Source: Zavarzinella formosa DSM 19928
GTDB taxonomy: Bacteria; Planctomycetota; Planctomycetia; Gemmatales; Gemmataceae
NCBI RefSeq assembly: GCF_000255705.1
Contig: NZ_JH636446.1
Span: forward strand, 1 to 56,381
Length of the DNA: 56,381 bases
Reading direction: 5' to 3'
The translations under genes were made by a program, and so were the position numbers. Within the stretch, counting starts at the first letter, position 1. Each line of letters starts with the position of its first letter. Below the pieces are notes generated by a model. The model worked only from the letters and a program-made list of their open reading frames with translations. It made no database searches and was not told where the DNA came from. Positions 1-7,364 of this stretch are shown one piece after another.

Positions 1-592
1 ATCATCCAACCCGTTTGTCGGTAGATTTTTTCAACGCTGATACCTTATATCCAAGAATTGTATCCGTCACCGATGAAAGTCCATCTAACCCCTATGCTCC
101 GAATCTCCTCCCGCCTCCGCATCCATCGCGAGGGGGCGTCATTCAACTGCATACCCCCCCCCGCGATGGGCTCCGACAGCCGAAGTTGAAGACAGGTCAG
201 TGGGGATGATTAGCCTGTAGACAGTTCACGCATGTTCATCGGATTCTGCCCGCTGCATGGAGCGGCGAGAGCGAGATGTAGAAGCCTGGCGGGACGGGTG
301 ACAAATGATGTGAAAATGTGCGGGCGAGATTCGTATCCGCAATTTTGGGGAATTAGCCCAATAAGCTGCCTGCCACTCTACCTCTGCCAAATGCCTTCAA
401 TTTCTTTTTTTCCAGAACTACAATTTGGCGATTTGACCGCCATCAACAACTCTTCCGGAGGCTTTTGAGACATCAATCAACCATTTGCCTAAATGTCGAT
501 CAATCCAAAACAGAGGTGCGATTGTAGTGATGATTAAATGAATGTTAATTATAGATGGCACATAAGTGGTACTTATGTATTCGGAAAGGACG
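1..592. other. Probable host flank, no gene seen
   Basis: I see no convincing gene here. The two forward frames that stay open (15-209 and 232-468) lack a good ribosome binding site, have irregular codon use and resemble nothing I know. The stretch is more AT-rich than the element to its right, especially from 340 to 600. It lies outside the tRNA remnant and is therefore most likely chromosomal DNA next to the insertion point. Confidence 0.5.
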
Positions 593-649
593 AAAAAAAG
601 AGACCCCGGAAACCTAGGGCTCTTGAAAAGCCTTGTTTTTCCGGGGTCT
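593..649 (-). terminator. Rho-independent terminator downstream of the tRNA fragment
   Basis: Positions 601-612 and 638-649 form a perfect 12-base inverted repeat (AGACCCCGGAAA with its complement). Read on the minus strand the stem is followed by a run of seven T at 593-599. This is a strong intrinsic terminator placed directly after the tRNA 3' end, as expected for the original tRNA transcription unit. Confidence 0.8.
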
Positions 650-654
650 GAAGT

Positions 655-690
655 TGCGGCGATAGGATTTGAACCTATGACCTCCATACT
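655..690 (-). other. tRNA 3'-end fragment, probable attachment site
   Basis: On the minus strand this reads as a T arm (stem ATAGG/CCTAT around TTCAAAT, 662-678) followed by the 3' acceptor strand CGCCGCA, with no encoded CCA. A matching 5' acceptor strand, D arm and anticodon arm are absent upstream, so only the 3' part of a tRNA is present. An integrase gene starts about 120 bases away. Elements that integrate into tRNA genes leave such a displaced 3' end at one junction, so this is read as the left attachment site. The tRNA identity cannot be told. Confidence 0.6.
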
Positions 691-807
691 CAAACATTTC
701 AGAATAACCCTTATTTTCAGGCCATTTTAGCACTTCTGACCTTGCGCCGGGAACCAATTGGGAACTATTATGGAAAGAGTTAGTTCCCGACACCAAGGAG
801 CGAGGTT

Positions 808-1920
808 GTGGCCAAGAAAAAACGCGGGGAGTGGGGCAAGCCGTGGCACCGCCAGGACCGTGACTTGTGGCAGGTCCGCATCGACGGCATCCGGCACACC
901 CTGACCGACCAGCACGGCAATTACATCCGCGGAAAGGACAACGGGGCCGCCGCCGAGCAGGCGTTCTACCGCCTGATGGCGGCCCGTGACATCCCGAGCG
1001 TCGGCGACAACAACGAGGTGCGGATGATCCTCGACCTGTACCTCCAGGACATGGAGCGGCGGGAGGTGTCCCCGAAGACGTTCAAGAACTACCAGGGCTT
1101 CTTCGCCTCCTTCCTGAAGCGGCACCCCCGCCTGCTCGTCAAAGACCTTCGCCCCGCCCACATCCAGGAGTGGTGGAAGAAGTCCCACCCTCAATGGGGC
1201 GCGTCCTCCCGGAACCTCTCCGGCAGCGCCTTCAAGGCCGCCATGCGCTGGGCCGCCCTGCCCGGCAAGGGCGGGGCGATCATCCCCAAGAACCCCCTCG
1301 ACGGCATGGAACTCCCCACCATGCGGAAGCGGTCGTCGGACGTGGTCGTCACCGAGGCCGAGTTCCAGCGGCTGATGTCGCTCGTCAAGTCGGAGGAGGT
1401 CCGGAACGTGCTGGTCGTCGCGTGGCAGACCGGAACCCGGCCGGTGAACATCTGCCGGGCCACCGCCGCCAACCTCGCCGACGGGGGCAACTCGCTGTTG
1501 TTCGCCGACTGGAACACGCCCGCGGGGAGCGCCGTCCACAAGACATTCGCCAAGACGGGAAGGCCGCTGGTCGTCCCGCTGACCGACGCGGCCAAGGAAA
1601 TTTGTCTGGGCCTGGCCCGCAAGCGGCCGGAGGGGGAGTTGTTCCGCTCGCCCACCGGCCTGCCGTGGACGGACGTGCGGCTGGCGACGCTGATCATGCA
1701 CTACGCGAAGCGGGCGGGGCTGGAGGGACGGTTCACCGCCTACTCGTGCCGGCACACGCGGGCGACGACGTTGCTCGAACAGGGGCACTCCGACTCGGAC
1801 GTGGCGGCGATCCTTGGCAACACCCCCGGCGTCATCCACCGTAACTACTCGCACGTCGCCGCCAAGACGAACCGCCTGCGTGACCTCCTCAACAAGAGCC
1901 AGCAGGCTACAGAAATTTAG
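808..1920 (+). CDS. int: Tyrosine recombinase/integrase
   Basis: Site-specific recombinase expected to integrate and excise the element. The 370-residue protein has an N-terminal arm-binding and core-binding part (about 1-175) and a C-terminal catalytic domain. Visible catalytic residues are Arg211 (TGTRPVNICR), Arg315 in SCRHTRAT and the nucleophile Tyr347 (HRNYSHV). The usual box II histidine is Tyr312, and the LGH motif is LGN (Asn338). The start is GTG, with AAGGAG seven bases upstream. It lies next to the tRNA fragment and ends in a short tail-to-tail overlap with the excisionase-like gene, as is common for integrase modules. Confidence 0.93.
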   Translation: MAKKKRGEWGKPWHRQDRDLWQVRIDGIRHTLTDQHGNYIRGKDNGAAAEQAFYRLMAARDIPSVGDNNEVRMILDLYLQDMERREVSPKTFKNYQGFFASFLKRHPRLLVKDLRPAHIQEWWKKSHPQWGASSRNLSGSAFKAAMRWAALPGKGGAIIPKNPLDGMELPTMRKRSSDVVVTEAEFQRLMSLVKSEEVRNVLVVAWQTGTRPVNICRATAANLADGGNSLLFADWNTPAGSAVHKTFAKTGRPLVVPLTDAAKEICLGLARKRPEGELFRSPTGLPWTDVRLATLIMHYAKRAGLEGRFTAYSCRHTRATTLLEQGHSDSDVAAILGNTPGVIHRNYSHVAAKTNRLRDLLNKSQQATEI

Positions 1921-2158
1921 GGGTGAACACCCGCGGGATGATCCGGGGCTTCTTCCCGACAGGCGGCGGGCTGTTCTCCCTGTCCCGCATGTACTTCGTG
2001 AGCGACGCGACGTAGAACCGGATCATCTTCCCGTCGCGGTAGCCCCGGATCACTCCCCGCCTGAACAAGGCGTAGAGTTTGGTCTTCTTCAGTCCCGTGA
2101 GCAACATCGCCTCCTTGTAGCAGCACACCTTCCTGGCGCCGTCGTTCTCCTCACTCAT
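1907..2158 (-). CDS. Small HTH protein, excisionase-like
   Basis: This 83-residue basic protein contains a MerR/Xis-like winged helix (residues about 12-55: YKEAMLLTGLKKTKLYALF, then GVIRGYRDGKMIRFY), the pattern of HTH_17 and phage excisionases. Starting at the internal ATG at 2158 gives a GAGG ribosome site 8 bases upstream; a longer reading from 2197 has none. Its 3' end overlaps the 3' end of the integrase gene. A role as recombination directionality factor is inferred from fold and position. It is the last gene of the leftward operon. Confidence 0.7.
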   Translation of the reverse strand: MSEENDGARKVCCYKEAMLLTGLKKTKLYALFRRGVIRGYRDGKMIRFYVASLTKYMRDRENSPPPVGKKPRIIPRVFTPKFL

Positions 2159-2197
2159 GGTTGCATCCTCAACGAAGGCGCGTCCGTGCGCGGGCAA

Positions 2198-2320
2198 TCA
2201 TCCTTTGTCATCGGGTTTCTTTGGCGGCGGCGGGGGCGGGCTGACCGCCTTGTCCCGCTTCTCGCAGAATGCCCGGAACGCCGCCATCAGCCGCTTCCGG
2301 GTCTCGGGCGTGAGCTTCAC
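2198..2320 (-). CDS. Small hypothetical protein, proline tail
   Basis: This 40-residue protein starts at GTG 2320 (VKLTPETRKRLM) behind GGGAGGA. The start overlaps the stop of the preceding gene as GTGA, so translation is coupled. It has one amphipathic helix followed by a run of six prolines and a charged tail. I do not recognise a family. Confidence 0.5.
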   Translation of the reverse strand: MKLTPETRKRLMAAFRAFCEKRDKAVSPPPPPPKKPDDKG

Positions 2321-2526
2321 GTCGTCCTCCCGGCCAGCGGGCCGTATAGCCTGTCTGCCATTCGATTCGCGACTTCTTCGTGTCTCAACAATTCTTCCTT
2401 GATGATTTCCTGAAGTTGCCGCCACACGTCCTTGCGGGCGGATTCCGTCATCTGCGGCGGGACCAGTTGCATGAGCCGGTTGGCCAGCCGGAACGCACTG
2501 TCATGAATCAGACTTGTGCTGGGCAT
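2317..2526 (-). CDS. Small hypothetical helical protein
   Basis: This 69-residue protein (MPSTSLIHDSAF...) is preceded by GGAGA. It is helical, with charged stretches (QLQEIIKEELLRHEEVANRM), and no family is recognised. It overlaps the gene before it by 19 bases and the gene after it by 4, so it sits inside a tightly coupled operon. Confidence 0.5.
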   Translation of the reverse strand: MPSTSLIHDSAFRLANRLMQLVPPQMTESARKDVWRQLQEIIKEELLRHEEVANRMADRLYGPLAGRTT

Positions 2527-2678
2527 GGGGATGTCTCCGATGCCAGTGCTTTCCGGACGGCCGCGTACACGAGGTACGAGACCGTCACCGTCCATTCCGG
2601 CGGGATGACGCCGAGCAACCCCGCCAGCACGTCACCGGCCGCCTGCGCGGCCAGCGTGTGGATTGAGTCCTCGCTCAT
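2508..2678 (-). CDS. Small hypothetical protein
   Basis: This 56-residue protein starts at ATG 2678 behind GGGAGGG. The start is in an ATGA overlap with the small membrane protein gene upstream. A hydrophobic central stretch (VLAGLLGVIPPEWTVTVSYLVYAAV) could be membrane associated. No family recognised. Confidence 0.5.
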   Translation of the reverse strand: MSEDSIHTLAAQAAGDVLAGLLGVIPPEWTVTVSYLVYAAVRKALASETSPCPAQV

Positions 2679-2779
2679 CGCTTCGCCCTCCCGGCCCGCA
2701 AGCCGACCAACCCCGCCGCCACCGTGGCGGCGAGGAGGATCAGCAGGGAGAACGTGTTGACTGAAACCATTGCGAACAT
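2675..2779 (-). CDS. Single-pass small membrane protein (34 aa)
   Basis: Read directly from the minus strand: MFAMVSVNTFSLLILLAATV followed by AAGLVGLRAGRAKR. It has one clear transmembrane segment (about 8-28) with a positively charged end, and GGAG stands before the ATG. Its stop overlaps the next start (ATGA). The overlaps on the downstream side and the clean hydrophobic profile argue that it is real despite its size. Phage holins and small conjugation proteins have this shape, but no function can be assigned. Confidence 0.5.
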   Translation of the reverse strand: MFAMVSVNTFSLLILLAATVAAGLVGLRAGRAKR

Positions 2780-2790
2780 GCGAACTCCAG

Positions 2791-3234
2791 TTAAGTGCGA
2801 AACAAGCCCCGCTTGTGGAACACCGCGTCCAAGGCGGCCGCCTCATTCACCAGCTTCCCGCACACCGCTTTGAACCGGGCGGGGCGGAGGCCTTCAATCT
2901 GAAGGAAGGTGGTGATGGAGAACGTCATCTGGCCTTTGAACAGGCCGCATTGCCACGACCCGAAATCGAGTTCTTCGTTCCGCTCCAGCAGGAAGCGGTA
3001 CAACCCGTCCGGCATGTCATCCGGGTCGAGACGGCACGCGCAGAAGGTGACAATGCTGTCCAGCAGGTCGTCCTCGAAAACCCACACGGTGCGCCTGTGA
3101 ACAAGCGCGCCACCATTGAAATAAAAGCCGACGCGGTTATGCTCCCGCGCGTCGATAGGCCAGTCGCAACCGCGGGCGACTTGTTCGATATTGCGGAAGA
3201 AGGCACGAGAGGCGGAGGGGGAAGACATAGTCAT
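2791..3234 (-). CDS. Hypothetical protein, faint YbjN-like character
   Basis: This 147-residue protein (MTMSSPSASRAFF...) starts at 3234. The central part alternates hydrophobic strands with a LYRFLLERNEELDFGSW segment and a C-terminal helix pair, which resembles the YbjN/type III chaperone-like fold only loosely. It sits between DUF1232 and the small membrane protein in the leftward operon. The start is uncertain, since a 13-residue longer reading exists. Confidence 0.55.
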   Translation of the reverse strand: MTMSSPSASRAFFRNIEQVARGCDWPIDAREHNRVGFYFNGGALVHRRTVWVFEDDLLDSIVTFCACRLDPDDMPDGLYRFLLERNEELDFGSWQCGLFKGQMTFSITTFLQIEGLRPARFKAVCGKLVNEAAALDAVFHKRGLFRT

Positions 3235-3297
3235 GCTCTGTGAAGGAAATAGTTGGCAAGAAGGAGCCGGCACAAGGAAGCCCGGCCCGTCGTCACG

Positions 3298-3483
3298 TCA
3301 GGGGGTGGAGTGCTTCTTCATCAGGGCTTTGACCCCGATGATGATCGCCACCACATCGTCGACCCACCCGAAGACGGGAATCACGTCCGGGATAAAATCA
3401 ATTGGGCAAATGACATACAAGGCGCTGAGAATCGGAATAAGCTTTCGCACGTCGAAAACTCCGAAGGGGGAATCATTCGCCAT
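3298..3483 (-). CDS. DUF1232 (YkvA-like) small membrane protein
   Basis: This 61-residue protein has the DUF1232 hallmark ALYVICPIDFIPDVIPVFGW followed by VDDVVAIIIG, two short hydrophobic segments. It starts at ATG 3483 inside the end of the upstream gene (11-base overlap), so translation is probably coupled. The family is widespread and membrane associated; its biochemical role is unknown. Confidence 0.75.
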   Translation of the reverse strand: MANDSPFGVFDVRKLIPILSALYVICPIDFIPDVIPVFGWVDDVVAIIIGVKALMKKHSTP

Positions 3484-3739
3484 CGACGCGGTAGACGATG
3501 ACGGTGCGGGGGTGGCTGCGTTCAAAATCTCGGTGCTGTCGGGCGAATTCAGCGATGTCGGCGGCCGACACCCCGCCCTTGCCCATTAGCGCGACCATGG
3601 ACGCATAGTCGCGGGCTTTCGGAACCTCAGTCAGGAACTCGTCCAGATTGCCGGGGGCGACGGCGTAGCGAGTGAACGAAATTTTGGAGCTTAACAAGTT
3701 GAACAGGGACTTCATGATGCTCATGGTTTTGCTCTGCAT
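3473..3739 (-). CDS. Hypothetical protein
   Basis: Small basic protein of 88 residues from ATG 3739 (MQSKTMSIMKSLFNLL); ATG 3715 is an alternative. It has an N-terminal hydrophobic stretch, then a helical region (NLDEFLTEVPKARDYASMVA). No family recognised. It overlaps the DUF1232 gene downstream. Confidence 0.5.
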   Translation of the reverse strand: MQSKTMSIMKSLFNLLSSKISFTRYAVAPGNLDEFLTEVPKARDYASMVALMGKGGVSAADIAEFARQHRDFERSHPRTVIVYRVDGE

Positions 3740-3750
3740 GATGTTTCCGG

Positions 3751-3779
3751 AAACAAGCCCCGCCCGCATGAGCGGGGCT
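3751..3779 (-). terminator. Intergenic hairpin, weak terminator
   Basis: AGCCCCGC (3756-3763) pairs with GCGGGGCT (3772-3779). On the minus strand it is followed by TTGTTT, a short T-rich tail. It lies just after the gene at 3785-4162 and may lower, rather than stop, transcription into the genes further left. Confidence 0.45.
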
Positions 3780-3784
3780 GTAAG

Positions 3785-4162
3785 TCAGCGGCCGAGGCCG
3801 CGTTCCTGCTGTTGCTGGTTGTCAATCTGTTGCTCGGGCTGGATGTCAAACCCGAGCGCCGACTGCCGAGGGGCGCTCATGACGGTCGTTGCCGAGTGAA
3901 TGCCCCCCTGTCTCCCGGTGAGCGCGTCTGTGGTAAGAGAAGCCGTGGGAGACCCTGGCGAACCCTGTTCCCGCACTGCATGCAGGGAGTCCGGAAACGC
4001 CGGTATGGCGGCATTCCACAAATCCTCTTTCCCGCCGCGGAACACCGCCATAAACTCGGCGCCGAGCGAGACGGGCTGGGCCATATTCCGTTGCGGAAAG
4101 GCGTACAGCATGCTGGCCCCGCTACCAATGATCGCGCCCAGCGGCACCTTTTCTTCCGACAC
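3785..4162 (-). CDS. Hypothetical protein with Gln-rich tail
   Basis: This 125-residue protein starts at GTG 4162 behind AGGAGGG. It has an N-terminal part with a glycine-rich turn (LGAIIGSGASMLYAF), a Ser/Thr-rich middle and a C-terminal run of glutamines near IDNQQQQERG. It lies directly downstream of the coupling protein gene and could act with it, but no family is recognised. Confidence 0.55.
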   Translation of the reverse strand: MSEEKVPLGAIIGSGASMLYAFPQRNMAQPVSLGAEFMAVFRGGKEDLWNAAIPAFPDSLHAVREQGSPGSPTASLTTDALTGRQGGIHSATTVMSAPRQSALGFDIQPEQQIDNQQQQERGLGR

Positions 4163-4201
4163 CTGACCCTCCTGTAAAGAATGGGCAATTTCGGATATGG
4201 A

Positions 4202-6085
4202 TTAACGGCGCTTCGTAGCGCCGGTTGATTTGGCTGACTTCTGCTCGACCGATTTGGCCGGGGCATTCTGTTCGACAGGCTTGACCGGCGACTTCGTGAG
4301 CGTGGGGGCCAACATCAGGCACGGCACTGCCACACTGAAGAGGGCGATCAACAGACAGTGAAGGGCAAGGAAGCGGCGTCGCCTCTGGCCGAGGTGTGGA
4401 GCCGAACGAAAGCCGCGTTGGTAGCAACGGGCAAGACGGGTTAGTAGCGGAGGCAGGCCGGGGCTGAAGATCAGGGCGATTTGATCCCCGAGGTTCAGCA
4501 CCTCGCCGGGCTGGAGCAAAGCCCTCGCGTGCCGGTTCTCGTTGATCCCGGTGTTCGAGCCGGAAGACATCGAGTCGTGGCCGTGATTGTCGAGGCTGCG
4601 GCCCTTGTTGCCGCCCGTCGAACTCGTGCGGTAGACGGTCGTGAACTCCCCCAGCCGCTTGCTGATATACTCGGCCGTCTGGAAGTCGTTCACGCCGAAG
4701 AAGACCTGCGTGACGTTCCCCAAAATCGTCTGCGATTGCTCGGGAAAACAATGTTCGAGTTGGGCAAGTCCCTGCATGTACATCTGGACCCGGAGCGAAA
4801 AACCGCGCCCCAAATTCAGCGCCGTTTCCAAGGCCCGCAAGTGCCCCACCGCACCCATTTCGTCGCAAATCACATGGACCAATCGCTTCTCGCCAACCCC
4901 TTGCTCGATGACCGCATTGATCATTGTGGTGAGCCAGACTCTGACCAAATTCCGGTGAGAGTCGATCAAGTGTGCGGGCAGGATGCAATAAACGGTCACC
5001 GGCTGTGACCTTAAATCGCGCGGAGAAAACGAACTCGCACTGACCGAGGCCGCGACGGCAGGCGAATTGAGCCAAGTAAGATGCCTGGCCACCGTCGTAA
5101 GAGTGCTGCCCTTTTCCCGGTCCACGAAGTGTTGCAACTGCGATACGATCCTGCCCAGCATCCCCGCACACAAGTCGCGGTTGCCCGCCATTGCTGAGAT
5201 TGCGGCAGCCAGTTCCTCGGGCCGCGCCAGCGTCGTGGCAACCGTGTTCAAATCCCTCGGCACGCCGTTCCCGGCCATAAGCGTCAGCGCAATAATGGCC
5301 GTAAGCCACATCACGGCCGAGTCGTTGAAGTGCGGCTCTTTCTCCCCCTTCTCTCGAACCACGATGGCTTCTGCCAAAGAACGAGCCAAGTCCAAAAGAT
5401 GCGGCGAAGCTCCGCTGATTCCATCCAGCGGATTCAGCACGTCCGGCGTGTCCGTGACAACGTGAAACGGGTCGAGCAATACCACTCGATGCCCCATCTT
5501 TCGCCGAATGGCAGCGGTCAGAGTTGCCGCCTCCCCCTTGGGATCGAAGACAATGGCAGAGTCGGGATTTCGCATCAAGAACGGCAAAAGGAACGACACG
5601 CCCTTGCCGCCACCAGTGCGAGACACAATCAGACTGTGGATTGAATGTGGAAGAGTCACCCACAAATCCTTCCGCGACAGAGCCGCGAAGAACTGCGTCA
5701 CCGCCACGTCCGACCTTGTCCGCAGCCGTAACAGTTCCCTCCAGGCCTGCCGGATCGGCGGGGCAGGAATCTTGCCAATGAGCAATCCTGGCTTCCCGCT
5801 GCACAGGTCCGCTTGAATAGCTTCCGATGGCGTGATGAACGCCGCCGTCCCGTGCGTCCACGACGCCGCGATGTAGCGCCGCTTCTTCGCCAAGGCCAAG
5901 GCGATCATTCCCGTGAAGACCATCGACGTTGGCTCGATGATGGCCAGGTACACCGCAAGCAAAGCGGCGCTGAACATCCACGAGACGGCGGCCACCACGA
6001 GACAGAGCCGCGAGAACCGCATGCCTTCCCAAGTCAGGCAAAAGATGAGCGAACGCCAAATCATTCTGGTCGGATTGAGTTTCAT
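4202..6085 (-). CDS. VirD4/TraG-type conjugative coupling protein
   Basis: A type IV coupling protein links a relaxase-DNA complex to a secretion channel at the inner membrane. The 627-residue product has N-terminal hydrophobic segments (about 25-70), Walker A in SRTGGGKGVSFLLP (about 156-169), the nearby IVFDPKGEA motif, and a Walker B-like VHVICDEMG (about 390). Unusually it also has a C-terminal hydrophobic helix (LHCLLIALFSVAVPCLML) and a Lys/Ser tail. ATG 6085 is chosen because GAGGG precedes it; a start at 6097 is possible. No other secretion-channel gene is visible in the window, so it probably works with a channel encoded elsewhere. The MobF relaxase at 26076-29315 is the likely partner. 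Confidence 0.85.
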   Translation of the reverse strand: MKLNPTRMIWRSLIFCLTWEGMRFSRLCLVVAAVSWMFSAALLAVYLAIIEPTSMVFTGMIALALAKKRRYIAASWTHGTAAFITPSEAIQADLCSGKPGLLIGKIPAPPIRQAWRELLRLRTRSDVAVTQFFAALSRKDLWVTLPHSIHSLIVSRTGGGKGVSFLLPFLMRNPDSAIVFDPKGEAATLTAAIRRKMGHRVVLLDPFHVVTDTPDVLNPLDGISGASPHLLDLARSLAEAIVVREKGEKEPHFNDSAVMWLTAIIALTLMAGNGVPRDLNTVATTLARPEELAAAISAMAGNRDLCAGMLGRIVSQLQHFVDREKGSTLTTVARHLTWLNSPAVAASVSASSFSPRDLRSQPVTVYCILPAHLIDSHRNLVRVWLTTMINAVIEQGVGEKRLVHVICDEMGAVGHLRALETALNLGRGFSLRVQMYMQGLAQLEHCFPEQSQTILGNVTQVFFGVNDFQTAEYISKRLGEFTTVYRTSSTGGNKGRSLDNHGHDSMSSGSNTGINENRHARALLQPGEVLNLGDQIALIFSPGLPPLLTRLARCYQRGFRSAPHLGQRRRRFLALHCLLIALFSVAVPCLMLAPTLTKSPVKPVEQNAPAKSVEQKSAKSTGATKRR

Positions 6086-6159
6086 TGAAACCCTCACGAA
6101 CGAGGGCCGGTGTTGAATCGGTTGTCATCGAACGACCCTCGGTACGTACCTGAAGCACA

Positions 6160-6177
6160 GCCGCCCTTCGGGGCGGC
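6160..6177. other. UUCG-loop hairpin between parB-like and coupling protein genes
   Basis: GCCGCCC, TTCG, GGGCGGC: a perfect 7-base stem with a stable tetraloop. There is no T-run on either side, so it is more likely an mRNA stability or attenuation hairpin than a full terminator. Confidence 0.5.
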
Positions 6178-6211
6178 CAGTGACCGTGCGGAAAATCAAA
6201 ACGGGCTTAGA

Positions 6212-6982
6212 TCAAGCGGCTTCGCCACCACGGCGAACCTTGCGGATGATGGCGGTCAACGCCTCCACGATCTTCTCGGTGGCCCAGTCGCCGGGGAACA
6301 CCAAACTGAGCGGTCCATCTTTCAGTTTTTTCGGCTTGGGTTTCGCTTTTGCGCTCCGGGCCTTCTCACGAGCGACCTCGGCTTCGAGAGCCTCCACTGT
6401 TAGCAAACCAGCCACGATCCGCTTGGCGGTCTCTCGCTGCGCGTCGGACGACAGGTCGGCCAGCGTGTAAGCTGCCCGTTCTGGGATCATCCCATCGCCC
6501 TCGCCAACCTTGGCGTGCAATTCCACAATTAGATTTTCCAGCCACTTCAAAGCCTTGCTCACGCGCGGGGCCTTAATGCCGTACTCGAAGCACAGTTGAG
6601 CTTGGGTCCAGTTCTCGGCCCTGAGCGTGTCGAAGTAAAACTTTGCCCTTTCACGAGGGGTGAAGTCGCGGCGCATCTCGTTCGACAACCACATGCCCTT
6701 CCGCTTCTCCTTTTCGGAGGGCGGTTCCGGGTAAACGAGCACGGGCACGGTTTCGAGATTTTCGAGCCTTGCACACTCCAGTCGGGTCACCCCGTCGTAG
6801 ATGACCGTCTTCGTGCCGGATTTGTAGCCCAGCAGCGGGACCTGGATGCCCCGGCGTCGAATGTCGGGACGCAGGACGTTGTCTCGGTATTCGGCGTACT
6901 CTCGCGTCGTGCGGTCACGTCCGTCTGTTTCCAGAGCAAAACAGAGGTAGACCATGACCGCCATGAACTCTGGCTCGGTCAC
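6212..6982 (-). CDS. ParB/Spo0J-like nuclease-fold protein
   Basis: ParB-family proteins bind DNA sites for partition or gene control. This 256-residue protein has the N-terminal ParB pattern (DGVTRLECARLENLETVPVL), an Arg-rich linker (TPRERAKFYFDTLRAENW), and a helix-turn-helix region (TQAQLCFEYGIKAPRVSKAL). The C-terminal part is Lys/Ala-rich. Start GTG 6982 has AGGAGA 7 bases upstream; the longer reading from 7057 lies in the control region and has no such site. It opens the leftward operon that includes the coupling protein. No ParA is seen, so partition is not certain. Confidence 0.75.
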   Translation of the reverse strand: MTEPEFMAVMVYLCFALETDGRDRTTREYAEYRDNVLRPDIRRRGIQVPLLGYKSGTKTVIYDGVTRLECARLENLETVPVLVYPEPPSEKEKRKGMWLSNEMRRDFTPRERAKFYFDTLRAENWTQAQLCFEYGIKAPRVSKALKWLENLIVELHAKVGEGDGMIPERAAYTLADLSSDAQRETAKRIVAGLLTVEALEAEVAREKARSAKAKPKPKKLKDGPLSLVFPGDWATEKIVEALTAIIRKVRRGGEAA

Positions 6983-7048
6983 AAAATGTCTCCTAGAAAA
7001 CGAGGGTGAAATGGGGCGACGAGGGTTCTGACCCCGAGAAGTTTCAGA

Positions 7049-7272
7049 GAGTTTCAAAACTCGTCAGTGATTGTCAGCAATCAACCAGGTCGCGCCGCGA
7101 ACGCGTGTTGAATCCAATTGCACCGCTTGGTTGAGCCAGTTGATTTGAAGACGCTTGTTGAATGTGACTTGTTGAATTTGCAGAGTTTTCTGTTGAGAAG
7201 CGACAAGCGGGTCGTTATTGTCTGAGAGTCCCGCCAGAATCCATTTTTCTTTTTCCTTCCAGGTGACGTCAC
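7049..7272. promoter_or_regulatory. Divergent control region with direct repeats and palindromes
   Basis: This region separates the leftward ParB-like gene from the rightward HTH regulator. It holds: a palindrome GAGTTTcaAAACTC (7049-7062); three copies of TGTTGAAT (7106-7113, 7156-7163, 7170-7177) plus a variant TGTTGAGA (7191-7198), two of them inside ACGCKTGTTGAAT units exactly 50 bases apart; and a perfect 10-base palindrome GTGACGTCAC (7263-7272). Repeated sites of this kind are typical operators or iterons. Which protein binds them is inference; the ParB-like and HTH proteins on either side are the obvious candidates. Confidence 0.55.
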
Positions 7273-7364
7273 AGAGTATTGGCCTGAACTCCGACGGATT
7301 TTTTGGCGTGATCTGCCATGCACGTTGTGCTGGCTCATTCCCTATTCTTCATTGGAGACCAGTC

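Noticed and set aside
15-468. Two short forward frames in the left flank
   Set aside because: No ribosome site, no family likeness and irregular codon use.
727-1854. Long minus-strand open frame opposite the integrase
   Set aside because: It runs antiparallel to a clear integrase, has Arg/Pro/Gly-heavy composition and no motif; it is open because of the GC-rich codons on the other strand.
4122-6158. Minus-strand frame of 678 codons over the coupling protein
   Set aside because: It is in a different frame from the coupling protein with its Walker motifs, and its residues are Arg/Ala/Gly-rich without domains.
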